From: Pseudomonas helleri
GTDB taxonomy: Bacteria; Pseudomonadota; Gammaproteobacteria; Pseudomonadales; Pseudomonadaceae
Reading direction: 5' to 3'
Assembly (NCBI RefSeq): GCF_009600315.1
Contig: NZ_WIWC01000007.1
Span: 107,351 to 171,350 of the forward strand
Length of the DNA: 64,000 bases
The position numbers and the translations under genes are program-made. Below the pieces are notes generated by a model. It saw nothing but the letters and a program-made list of their open reading frames with translations, was not told the DNA's origin and ran no database searches. Shown here one piece after another: positions 1-8,964 of this stretch (the stretch's first letter is position 1; each line of letters begins with the position of its first letter).

Positions 1-1
1 T

Positions 2-3000
2 GACAGTGTGCGCCCTGCTGTTCAACGGTATTTAACCGCGTTTGAAGAAATTGCAACCCTTACGACGTTAAGTGGTTACATCGACGGCGCCCCCAACAAC
101 TTTGCCAATAGCACGTATTACTTTATTGCTAAGTCCAATATCGACAGTACGCATTTCTGGCGTTCGCTGGATATGTCCAAGCGAACTGAAGTTTTTGTGA
201 CCGACGGTGCTCAACTCTACAAACAAGATATCCCGCAACCCGGCGCTTGGTCGGAATGGAAAAAAATCCCTATTCCAGCATCGGAATTCATTCCGGCTCA
301 TAGTATTAGGCTTGTGCGTTTGAATAATCGCTTGTTAGTGATCTGGGCTGAATGCGTGTCTCCCTCGGCCACTCACAACAGCGCCGAGTACAGTTGGGCT
401 GAGCCAGGGGAGTCTGAAAAAAGTTATAAACTCCGCTTGAAAGACTATCTTAAAAGCCGCTTTGTACAGTTTCGCTTGTGCTTTTCTTATCTGAAATACG
501 ATGGCAGTTGGAGTGGGCCGCAAGTGTGCAGTGATGAATACTGCGTCATGAAGGAACTTAACAAACTCGACAAGGATGCCATTAAATCAGCCACTGATAC
601 TATTGCAGTGCTGGATTCGACCACACAACCCCCTTCACTGTTTATCGGCCTCAATGCCTATGCTCGACCCTCATCCCAAAAAGAGAATGACTACACCGGA
701 AGTGATTTTTTTCAGGCCGTCAGAATCCATCATGACTTCAGCGTTAAGCGTCTAATCTCAAGGGGTACATTAGTTGACCTGGCGTTCAATGCGGAAAATG
801 AAAAGCTGGCGCAAGGCTATTTGGCTTTATTCGTGTACAACAACAAGAACACTTTCAACTTTCATGCTCCCGCGAGCGAATCGATACTTATCAACGAGGT
901 CGTAGCCAGCTCCCCCAATTCAGAGCAATCCAATTGGAACTTCGAAAATAAACAAGGGTTTATCCGCACCTTGCGCGCAGGTAGAGATATTGTTTACAAC
1001 GCCACCTCCAGCGTATTAGAAGTCACCTCAACGCTGGACGAACAGCTCGTAGGGCATCGAAGCATTGCATTCAAAGCGAGTAATAATAATTCTGAATTAA
1101 CCTTGGAGTTATGCTTGCAATGGCCCACAAATGGTGACGATGGAAAATCAGAGTTAGCGAATGGCTCCTTGTTGAGATTAACGTCCAGCAGCGGATTGCC
1201 CTGCAACTGGACATCCCTTGCCATTACCTGTCGCAAGACCGGACTTAGCTATTCAAGCTTGATTTTTGATAACGATTCCGCAACAGATACAAGCGTGCAG
1301 CCCATCGATTTAAAGCCCGTAGGCCGAGGCTGGGAAGTCCAGCTAAAAGGCAAATACATCGAGTACGATGCCTTTAATTTTATATTCGAAAACAGCAATA
1401 CCGATTACCGTATTACTGTCCACTTTCATGTGCAGCAAAGCGACCCTGCAGATCACCGTTCCAATTGGGTTTTCGAGGACGCAAGTGCCACGCTATATGC
1501 ACGTCACTACAAGCCCGTCGTTATCATCCCGCGCAATGATGCGCAAACCCATCCTTCCAATATCCACCGTGGTAACAGCTATATCGTAGGTGAGCCTAAA
1601 ACCTCGCGCCGCGAACTCAATGGCACATCATTAAGTTTGCCCCCCGATATTCCATTTATTGCGCACATCCAACTTAACCCGAAAACCTTGCGGCCTTTAG
1701 AGGAGCAAACCCAAGGGGCGACTGATCAACCCCGGCCCATCACGATCATTCACGGAGTGCTGATTTTCGATACGGACACCCACCACAATGACCGAGTTAT
1801 TCGAGGATATGCCCTGAAAGCTTCGGATGTGACGTTGCCAGCCAAAAATGGAACAACATTTACACCCATTTCGCCCAAAATCACCCGCCGGTTCGATAGT
1901 CCTGACGGAAAAGTAGAATTCATTGATTTCAGCGACTCTACGATTAATCACAGCGACAACCCTGTTTTACAAACGCCTCGGGCGCCTATTCGTATGAATA
2001 CTGGCATTAGCCGTCAACTAATTGATGCCGCAAATATCAGTCTCGACCACCTTTTTACAACAAGCGCCAGCCAATGGCGCGAACCTGCAATAGAAGCAAA
2101 CGCTGAACCCGGTTCACTGGATTTTCATGGCGCGCATGGCATCTATTTTTGGGAGTTGTTTCTTTACCTGCCCTGGCTTGTTGCCAGTCGCTTGAATACA
2201 GAACGCCGTTACGCCGAAGCTCAATCCTGGCTTAACTATATTTTTGATCCGCAGAGTAATAACACTGAGTTACAGCATCCTGCAGTGCATTGGAAGCTGC
2301 CTGCGTTGATAGACGATATCGGTCACGTGAGTTATGCGCAGAACCAACAGGATGACCCGAACCTGATCGCTCTTAGCGCCCCGGTCTACTTCCGTCAAGC
2401 GTTATTTATGCTGTATCTGGACATTCAGTTCAACCGTGGCGATGCCGCCTACCGTCAGGCAAGTCCTGACAGTCTGGTAGAAGCCAAATTCTGGTTTCTA
2501 CGTGTCAAAAACCTGCTGGGCCCTCGGCCGAACATGACGCGTTCCGACCCGTGGCAACCTATTACGCTAAAGGAACTGGGCGCATCGACATCAAGTGAGC
2601 TGCGTCGGCTGGAAAAACGTTTGGGCCGAGACAATGAATTCAGTAGCCTTTTGCATCGAGTCCCTGACACTGACACTCAAACTGCTCTAGCACGAGACTC
2701 TTCTACCCTGTACCTCCCGCTAAATCCTGATTTTGTTGCACGTTGGGACAAACTGCAAAGCCGTCTGCATAACTTGCGCCATCACCTCAGTATCAACGGC
2801 AAGCCTCTACAGCATGCCGTATTCTCACCACCCATTTCGCCACACGCCCTATTGAGCGGATACGCGCAGAGTAACCGTGTTGGCCAAATTGCCATGCATG
2901 TCAGGCAGCAAGCGGATATTGGGTATTATCGTTTCCAGGTGATCTACGCTCGCGCCTTGACCATGGTCGAAAACGTCATACAACTCGGTAACACGCTACT

Positions 3001-4390
3001 CCTGTTGTTAGAACGCAAGGAGCAGGCGCAGTACTTGCAACAACAACAACTTCACGCGTGGGACCTGGCCAATATTGCAGTCGAACAACAGAAGCAAAGT
3101 TTGCTGGTCGACGAATCGAACCATCGCACGCTGCTTGCCGGTCGCAAGGTGATTGAGGGTCGGTTGAACTACTTTGAAAAACAACTCAAGGAAGGAATCT
3201 CTTCGCCAGAGGATCGTGCCAGTCAGCAGTATCTGGAAGCTGCGAAATGGGATATTGCCGCTGCAAGCGCTCAGGCCAGCGCAGGGCTAGCAATGCTGTT
3301 ACCCAATATTTTCGGAACCTCCAACGGCGGGATGCGCTTTGAAGGAGCATTTCATGCCATTCAAGCGGGTGCCCAAGGGGTGGCAAACGAAAAACGCTCC
3401 AGCGCCCAACATCTGGATCGAACTGAACTGTTTAATCGTCGCGCTCAAGAATGGGCCCAAGCCTTGGATCAATGCCGGCTGGAAATCAACCAGCTCGACA
3501 TGCAGCTGCAAGCCCACGAGCAACAATCGGTCACGCTACGCCTGCAACTGCGGCAGAACGAATCAGTGATGGAACATGCCCGACTGAGCTATGAAATGCT
3601 CAATAAACGTTTTTCCAGCGCCGAACTATACCAGTGGCTCAACACTCAATTGGCTGCTTTCTTCTATCAAGCATACGACGCGGCCCATGCACTGTGCCTG
3701 ACCGCACAGGCATGTTGGCAATTTGAGCGGGCAGATTGGAGCAGCTCCTTCATCACAAGCAACAGCTGGAATAATCAGTTCAAGGGGATGACTGCGGGCG
3801 AATCGCTAAAACTCGATTTACAACGCATGGATGCAGCTTATCTCCAGCGTAACCAGCGTGAACTGGAGATCACCAAAACCGTATCTCTGCGCCTGTTACA
3901 TGGCAAGGACACGAGCACCTCTCTGAACAAGGAGTGGACAGAACTCAAGCAGCGGATGGTCTTGGATGGAACAGTCGAATTTGCGTTGACCAAAGCGTTA
4001 TTCGATGCAGATTATCCCGGCCATTACCTGCGAAGGATCAAAAGTGTCAGCGTATCTCTGCCGGCCACACTCGGTCCTTATGAGGATATTCGAGCGACAC
4101 TGACCCAGCTTCACAACCAGACCCAGCTATCTGAAGTCCCTGGCGATACCCGTGACAATTTGCGGGTCAGAGAGCAGGTTGCACTCTCTACAGGTGTCAA
4201 CGACAGCGGACTGTTCACCCTTAACTTCGACACTGATGAACGTTACCTGCCTTTTGAATTCACCGGGGTGGTATCCCGTTGGCGCTTGGCCTTTCCAAAT
4301 CCCGCGGCACAACACGCAATGCTCGACTCCCTCAGCGACATCATTATTCATGTGCGCTACACCGCAAGAAGCGCTGGAGGCCTGGGATGA
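2..4390 (+). CDS. Tc toxin subunit A (TcA/TcdA-like), C-terminal part, 5' end outside window
   Basis: The reading frame is open to the left edge, so only the last ~1462 residues are visible; TcA proteins usually exceed 2000. In the family, TcA forms the pentameric receptor-binding and translocation channel that injects the TcB-TcC cocoon cargo. Visible order: a beta-rich region resembling the neuraminidase-like part (first ~550 residues), then a helical coiled-coil stretch (about residues 985-1245) containing an Ala/Gly-rich hydrophobic segment typical of the channel, then a C-terminal TcB-binding domain (about 1345-1460) with the recognisable NDSGLFTLNF, RYLPFEFTG and HVRYTAR motifs. The stop codon overlaps the ATG of the TcB gene (ATGA), implying translational coupling. 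A GTG at base 8 is internal, not the start. The first ~4 kb looks AT-richer than the efflux operon downstream, consistent with horizontal transfer. Family assignment is firm; host target is unknown. Confidence 0.93.
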   Translation, partial: DSVRPAVQRYLTAFEEIATLTTLSGYIDGAPNNFANSTYYFIAKSNIDSTHFWRSLDMSKRTEVFVTDGAQLYKQDIPQPGAWSEWKKIPIPASEFIPAHSIRLVRLNNRLLVIWAECVSPSATHNSAEYSWAEPGESEKSYKLRLKDYLKSRFVQFRLCFSYLKYDGSWSGPQVCSDEYCVMKELNKLDKDAIKSATDTIAVLDSTTQPPSLFIGLNAYARPSSQKENDYTGSDFFQAVRIHHDFSVKRLISRGTLVDLAFNAENEKLAQGYLALFVYNNKNTFNFHAPASESILINEVVASSPNSEQSNWNFENKQGFIRTLRAGRDIVYNATSSVLEVTSTLDEQLVGHRSIAFKASNNNSELTLELCLQWPTNGDDGKSELANGSLLRLTSSSGLPCNWTSLAITCRKTGLSYSSLIFDNDSATDTSVQPIDLKPVGRGWEVQLKGKYIEYDAFNFIFENSNTDYRITVHFHVQQSDPADHRSNWVFEDASATLYARHYKPVVIIPRNDAQTHPSNIHRGNSYIVGEPKTSRRELNGTSLSLPPDIPFIAHIQLNPKTLRPLEEQTQGATDQPRPITIIHGVLIFDTDTHHNDRVIRGYALKASDVTLPAKNGTTFTPISPKITRRFDSPDGKVEFIDFSDSTINHSDNPVLQTPRAPIRMNTGISRQLIDAANISLDHLFTTSASQWREPAIEANAEPGSLDFHGAHGIYFWELFLYLPWLVASRLNTERRYAEAQSWLNYIFDPQSNNTELQHPAVHWKLPALIDDIGHVSYAQNQQDDPNLIALSAPVYFRQALFMLYLDIQFNRGDAAYRQASPDSLVEAKFWFLRVKNLLGPRPNMTRSDPWQPITLKELGASTSSELRRLEKRLGRDNEFSSLLHRVPDTDTQTALARDSSTLYLPLNPDFVARWDKLQSRLHNLRHHLSINGKPLQHAVFSPPISPHALLSGYAQSNRVGQIAMHVRQQADIGYYRFQVIYARALTMVENVIQLGNTLLLLLERKEQAQYLQQQQLHAWDLANIAVEQQKQSLLVDESNHRTLLAGRKVIEGRLNYFEKQLKEGISSPEDRASQQYLEAAKWDIAAASAQASAGLAMLLPNIFGTSNGGMRFEGAFHAIQAGAQGVANEKRSSAQHLDRTELFNRRAQEWAQALDQCRLEINQLDMQLQAHEQQSVTLRLQLRQNESVMEHARLSYEMLNKRFSSAELYQWLNTQLAAFFYQAYDAAHALCLTAQACWQFERADWSSSFITSNSWNNQFKGMTAGESLKLDLQRMDAAYLQRNQRELEITKTVSLRLLHGKDTSTSLNKEWTELKQRMVLDGTVEFALTKALFDADYPGHYLRRIKSVSVSLPATLGPYEDIRATLTQLHNQTQLSEVPGDTRDNLRVREQVALSTGVNDSGLFTLNFDTDERYLPFEFTGVVSRWRLAFPNPAAQHAMLDSLSDIIIHVRYTARSAGGLG

Positions 4391-7300
4391 GCACACAATC
4401 TGCCACTAATGGCGATGTCGTCACACCGTCTCTGCCAAAGGGGGGCGGTGCCATACACAGTATAGGTACGGGATGGGGCGCGGTCGGTATGACTGGCGGC
4501 GCGTCATTTCAGGTTCCGTTACCTTTCTCGCCTGGGCGCGGTTTCACTGCGCCAATGAGCTTGAGCTACCACAGTGAACTGGGCAACAGCCCGTTCGGTA
4601 TGGGCTGGGATGCTTCAGCAGGTGCTATCAGTCGCAATACTTTAAAGGGGGTTCCTGCCTATAACCATGAAGACGTGTTTATTGGCCCTTCAGGATCAGA
4701 ACTTATTCCCGAACGTACTCTAACTAAAACCTTGTTAACCCGTGTTGCCAGTCATTACAACGGTCTGCAACTAGATTCTTCCTACACGGTGGTGCGTTAT
4801 TTGCCGCGAAATGAAAACACGTTCGACCGTATCGAGCACTGGTCATCGCCGGCTGATAAGGCCGGCTTCTGGCTTGTCCAGGGGGCAGACGACAACATTC
4901 ATCTGTATGGCAAAACGCTCGCAGCACGCATCGTCGACTCGCAAACGCCCACGCATGTTGCCCAGTGGTTGCTGGAGGAAAGCCTGAGCCCGCACGGCGA
5001 GCAGATTTATTATCAATACAAGGCTGACACTAACGACAATACCCCGCGCGATTTCAGCGCCCAACGCTATTTGACGCGTATCTGTTACGGCAATATCACC
5101 GCCAGGTCCCAGTTGATGCTTTGGACGGCGCAAACGCCAGCGCCCCAGCAATGGCATTTTGAGCTGGTATTTGATTATGGCGAGCGCACCCGTTCGATGA
5201 CTCAAGCGCCCACCTACCTTGAGCAAACCCCGTGGCTTGAGCGCAGTGACCCCTACTTCAGCTATGCCTATGGATTCGAACTGGGAAGCCGACGTCTTTG
5301 CCAACAAGTCTTGATGTTTCACTATTTTCCTGAAGAAGCCGAAATGGGCCGCGAGCCCGTTCTGACACGCAGGTTGTTGTTCGAGTACGCATCCACCCAC
5401 ACTCAGGTAAACCAGTTGCACTGCGTGCATCACCAGGCATGCGAGGCGAGCGGAGCAATCAGCCACTGGCCCCCGCTGGAGTTGACCTATAGCGATTTTG
5501 CGTTGACGGTCACCCCGACTGACTGGCGACCTTTTGACGCGTTGCAAGGCCCCATTAATAGCCAGGGTTATCAACTGGTTGACTTGTACCGCGACGGCCT
5601 GCCCGGAGTGCTCTATCGTAACGATAAAAGCTGGTACTACCGCGAGCCGCTCAGGGCCGAACCTGCGCAAGACGCCAATCACGTGGTTTACGGTGCGTTA
5701 CAAATGCTTGAACGCATCCCCTTTGCGGATCAAACGCGCCCGTTTCAACAATCTCTGGCAGATCTAAATGGTGATGGGCAGTTGGAGTGGATCATTGCTC
5801 AACCGGGTATGAGTGGTTTTTTTACTCTGGACAGTAACCGCCAATGGTCAAACTTCGCGCCCTTTACGGCGCTGCCACAGGAGTTCTTTCACCCCCAGGG
5901 GCAACTGGCGGATTTGATGGGTAACGGCGTGTATGACCTGGCTCTGATCGGAAGTAACAGCGTGCGCCTCTACATCAATCAAGGCCCACAGGGGTTTGCT
6001 TCAGGCACTGATATTGATCATCAACCTGACGATGACCACTTACCGCTGCCCGGCAATGGCACCACTGAACTGCTGGCATTCAGCGACGTGCTTGGCAGCG
6101 GCCAGCAGCACTTGATCCGCATTCGTCACAACGAAGTCAAATGTTGGCCAAATCTGGGGCGTGGCCGATTTGGTAAAGGCTTTGTTTTCGCCACATTGCC
6201 CTTTACCTACGCCGAATTTGAAGCATCGCGGGTCTTACTGGGCGATCTGGATGGCTCGGGGGCCAGCGACTTGCTTTATGTGGAATCTGATCAGGTGCTG
6301 ATTTTCATGAATCGCTCTGGCAATGGGCTGCAAAGCACACCTGCTTCGCTACCCTGGCCCAAGGGGGTCAGGCATGATCGTTTCTCTCATGCCAGCGTCT
6401 CGGATCTGCAAGGCTTGGGGTGCTCCAGTTTGATCCTGACAGTCAATCATCCAGAACCACGTCACTGGCGCTACGATTTTGTCAGTCAAAAACCCTACTT
6501 GTTAATCAGCACCGATAACAATATGGGCGCTGTCGGTCATATTGATTACAGCAGCAGCGCACAGCAGTGGCTGGACGAAAAAAACAAGCGCCTTCGCGAT
6601 GGGAAATCGTCCATCAGCGGTTTGCCATTTGCACTGCACCTTGTCACACGCCAGCAACAGCACGATCAGATCAGCGGCAATCAACTGACTCAACGCTTCA
6701 CTTATAGGGAAGGTTATTACGACGGCCTTGAACGCAAATTTCAAGGATATGGGCTGTTGGTGACCACCGACACCGAGCAATCAACCCTAACGGGGAGCAC
6801 TGATGGGCACACGGCTGCGCTGCTGCGAAAAACCTGGTTTCACACCGGCAAATCACTCGACATGCCCCGCGAAGATTACTGGGCTGGCGATGAGCGTGCC
6901 CAGCCTCTGGGCAATACTGTGCTCACCCGCCTGGAGGCTGGCAAACTACACGACACCTTAATAACCACTCCGTCCCCTGGTGACTTGCGTGAAGCAGCGC
7001 TTGCCCTTAGCGGTTTAACCTTACGGGAAGAAGTATTCGCCGCCGATGAGACCGAGGCTACATCTGTGCCTTACACCGTCAGCGAGCACCGCTATCAACT
7101 GCGCCAGTTACAGCCGCCCGCCTCCCAACTGGTTTTACCCTTGGAGTCGAAAACCTATCGTTATGAACGCGAGCGAACAGATCCTGCCTGCCAACACACA
7201 ATCAATCTTCGACGGGATCACTATGGCGCTCTGGTTCACGGTTTAATCATTGACTACGCCCGCCGCTCAAGCCCCACAGACCTGCCCCCTTTCACCGAGA

Positions 7301-8877
7301 CTCACCAACAAAACTGGTGGCGCGATACCCACGATCCGGCTCAACAGGCGTACTACATCAGCGAAGTTCTGGCGCAACCTATCCATCTGGACGGCAATCA
7401 GCGCTGGCGGCTGAACCTGCCTTATCGACAGCGCAGCAATGCGCTGGTAATGGAGAAAGACAGCCTCGAACCTGCGCAAATCAGCTACGAGCACTTGATC
7501 AGCAGTGGGCCAGGAAATCCGTTGGACCTGCACGTCCCTCGAACGTTGGCCAGCATGACAGTTCAGTACTACATCCTCGCAATGAGCGACTCAGCGCTGG
7601 CACAAGGACAAGCCAGCTTTGAAGCATTACCGGCCTATCGTGAATGCGCTGAACTGGACGCGACGGCGCTGTCAGCATACGACGATCTCCCCACCTTGGC
7701 AGGTGCCCCCCCTTTTGATTTGACCCGCACCCTTCGCCAGGAACACTACCATCTCATGTCAGTGTTTCTGCCCACTCCTGGCGCAGATGACACGCAGAGC
7801 GGTGCGTTAACGCCACTATGGTCACTCAAGCAAGGTTTTGCCCGTTACGGCAGTGAGCAGAACTTCTACCGAGCCACATTGTTGCATCCTTCGGAAAGTC
7901 ACTCCTTCACAGCACTTACCTATGATAGCTATCACTGCCATATCGCTTCAGTGACTTCAGTAGATGGTTGCCAAACCCAGGCCGTGTATGACTACAGATT
8001 ATTGCTGCCCATCAAGATTATCGATCCTCAGGGCAGCATTCAGCAGGCGCTATATGACGCATTCGGGCAGCTGCAGGCGACCAGCATTTACGGGCATGAA
8101 CGCGGTAAGCCCACGGGGTTCGCCCCTCTTACGCAGTACAGGCGTCCTGCTGATGACAGCCCGCCAGCAGCTATCCAGGCTCCTGAAGCAGCGCTGTTAA
8201 ATGCAGCCAGCGCTTGTTTCTATTCCCCCTTTAGCTGGATGGGGCAAATTCCTGTATCCCCTCAACGTGCGCAATGGATAGCAGAGGGCTATTTAACCCC
8301 TGAGGGACATATCCGAGCCAGCGGGCGCACACGTGTGGCCACACTGGACTTAATGCAGCCCGATAACCGTTTGTTCAGCGAGCAGATCCGCCTCGCGCGT
8401 CGAGAGCCGGTTTACAGTGCTGTATTACAGGCAGATACCTACACCACCAGCGACCCGGATATTACCCGACACATCCATATCAACCTGACGTGTAGCGATG
8501 GTTTTGGCCGAGTTTTACAAACCAAACAAAAAACCTCCGCAGGAATGGCCTACGTGGTCGACTCATCGGGACGACTGAGTCAGGACAGCCAAGCGAAGCC
8601 CCTGAGTCAACACAGCGAAAAACGATGGCGCGTCAGCGGCCGGGTTGAATACAACAACAAAGGCCTGGCTATACGTAGCTACCGACCTTACTTCGCAGAT
8701 CAGTACGGATACATCGAAGACGATGCATTACGAAAAAACGGACTCAGCGATCAATTGTTTTATGACCCGCTCGGACGCCTGACGAGCAAAATTAACGCCA
8801 AGGGTGATTTAAGTCGTCAGACTTATCACACTTGGTACACCGTCAGTGAAGATGAAAACGATACCTTTGAGGAATAA
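4387..8877 (+). CDS. Tc toxin subunit B (TcB, SpvB/TcdB-like)
   Basis: A 1496-residue protein. The start at 4387 is chosen because it overlaps the TcA stop as ATGA; a longer frame from 4279 would lie inside TcA. In Tc complexes TcB forms one half of the hollow cocoon and the beta-propeller gate docking on TcA. The N-terminus (KGGGAIHSIG, then FGMGWDASAG) is the SpvB domain; FG-GAP/VCBS-like repeats of the propeller follow (DLNGDGQLEW near residue 458, DLDGSGASDL near 620); then come the TcdB middle N and C regions and YD-type segments such as YDAFGQLQ. The protein ends before any Rhs core, so the separate TcC gene downstream must close the cocoon. It has the length expected for TcB and no visible disruption. 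Confidence 0.93.
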   Translation: MSTQSATNGDVVTPSLPKGGGAIHSIGTGWGAVGMTGGASFQVPLPFSPGRGFTAPMSLSYHSELGNSPFGMGWDASAGAISRNTLKGVPAYNHEDVFIGPSGSELIPERTLTKTLLTRVASHYNGLQLDSSYTVVRYLPRNENTFDRIEHWSSPADKAGFWLVQGADDNIHLYGKTLAARIVDSQTPTHVAQWLLEESLSPHGEQIYYQYKADTNDNTPRDFSAQRYLTRICYGNITARSQLMLWTAQTPAPQQWHFELVFDYGERTRSMTQAPTYLEQTPWLERSDPYFSYAYGFELGSRRLCQQVLMFHYFPEEAEMGREPVLTRRLLFEYASTHTQVNQLHCVHHQACEASGAISHWPPLELTYSDFALTVTPTDWRPFDALQGPINSQGYQLVDLYRDGLPGVLYRNDKSWYYREPLRAEPAQDANHVVYGALQMLERIPFADQTRPFQQSLADLNGDGQLEWIIAQPGMSGFFTLDSNRQWSNFAPFTALPQEFFHPQGQLADLMGNGVYDLALIGSNSVRLYINQGPQGFASGTDIDHQPDDDHLPLPGNGTTELLAFSDVLGSGQQHLIRIRHNEVKCWPNLGRGRFGKGFVFATLPFTYAEFEASRVLLGDLDGSGASDLLYVESDQVLIFMNRSGNGLQSTPASLPWPKGVRHDRFSHASVSDLQGLGCSSLILTVNHPEPRHWRYDFVSQKPYLLISTDNNMGAVGHIDYSSSAQQWLDEKNKRLRDGKSSISGLPFALHLVTRQQQHDQISGNQLTQRFTYREGYYDGLERKFQGYGLLVTTDTEQSTLTGSTDGHTAALLRKTWFHTGKSLDMPREDYWAGDERAQPLGNTVLTRLEAGKLHDTLITTPSPGDLREAALALSGLTLREEVFAADETEATSVPYTVSEHRYQLRQLQPPASQLVLPLESKTYRYERERTDPACQHTINLRRDHYGALVHGLIIDYARRSSPTDLPPFTETHQQNWWRDTHDPAQQAYYISEVLAQPIHLDGNQRWRLNLPYRQRSNALVMEKDSLEPAQISYEHLISSGPGNPLDLHVPRTLASMTVQYYILAMSDSALAQGQASFEALPAYRECAELDATALSAYDDLPTLAGAPPFDLTRTLRQEHYHLMSVFLPTPGADDTQSGALTPLWSLKQGFARYGSEQNFYRATLLHPSESHSFTALTYDSYHCHIASVTSVDGCQTQAVYDYRLLLPIKIIDPQGSIQQALYDAFGQLQATSIYGHERGKPTGFAPLTQYRRPADDSPPAAIQAPEAALLNAASACFYSPFSWMGQIPVSPQRAQWIAEGYLTPEGHIRASGRTRVATLDLMQPDNRLFSEQIRLARREPVYSAVLQADTYTTSDPDITRHIHINLTCSDGFGRVLQTKQKTSAGMAYVVDSSGRLSQDSQAKPLSQHSEKRWRVSGRVEYNNKGLAIRSYRPYFADQYGYIEDDALRKNGLSDQLFYDPLGRLTSKINAKGDLSRQTYHTWYTVSEDENDTFEE

Positions 8878-8906
8878 GCAGTACGCTTGCACGTAACAGA
8901 AGCTGA

Positions 8907-8933
8907 GCGAGCCTGCATCTATAGCAGGCTCGC
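8907..8933. terminator. Hairpin between convergent TcB and TcC genes
   Basis: A perfect 10-bp stem (GCGAGCCTGC / GCAGGCTCGC) with a 7-base loop lies in the 87-base gap where the TcB and TcC genes converge. It has no U-tract on either strand, so it may be a weak bidirectional terminator or a REP-like element. Function is inferred from position only. Confidence 0.4.
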
Positions 8934-8964
8934 ACTGCTCCGGGGCAACGGGCGCAAATTGCTC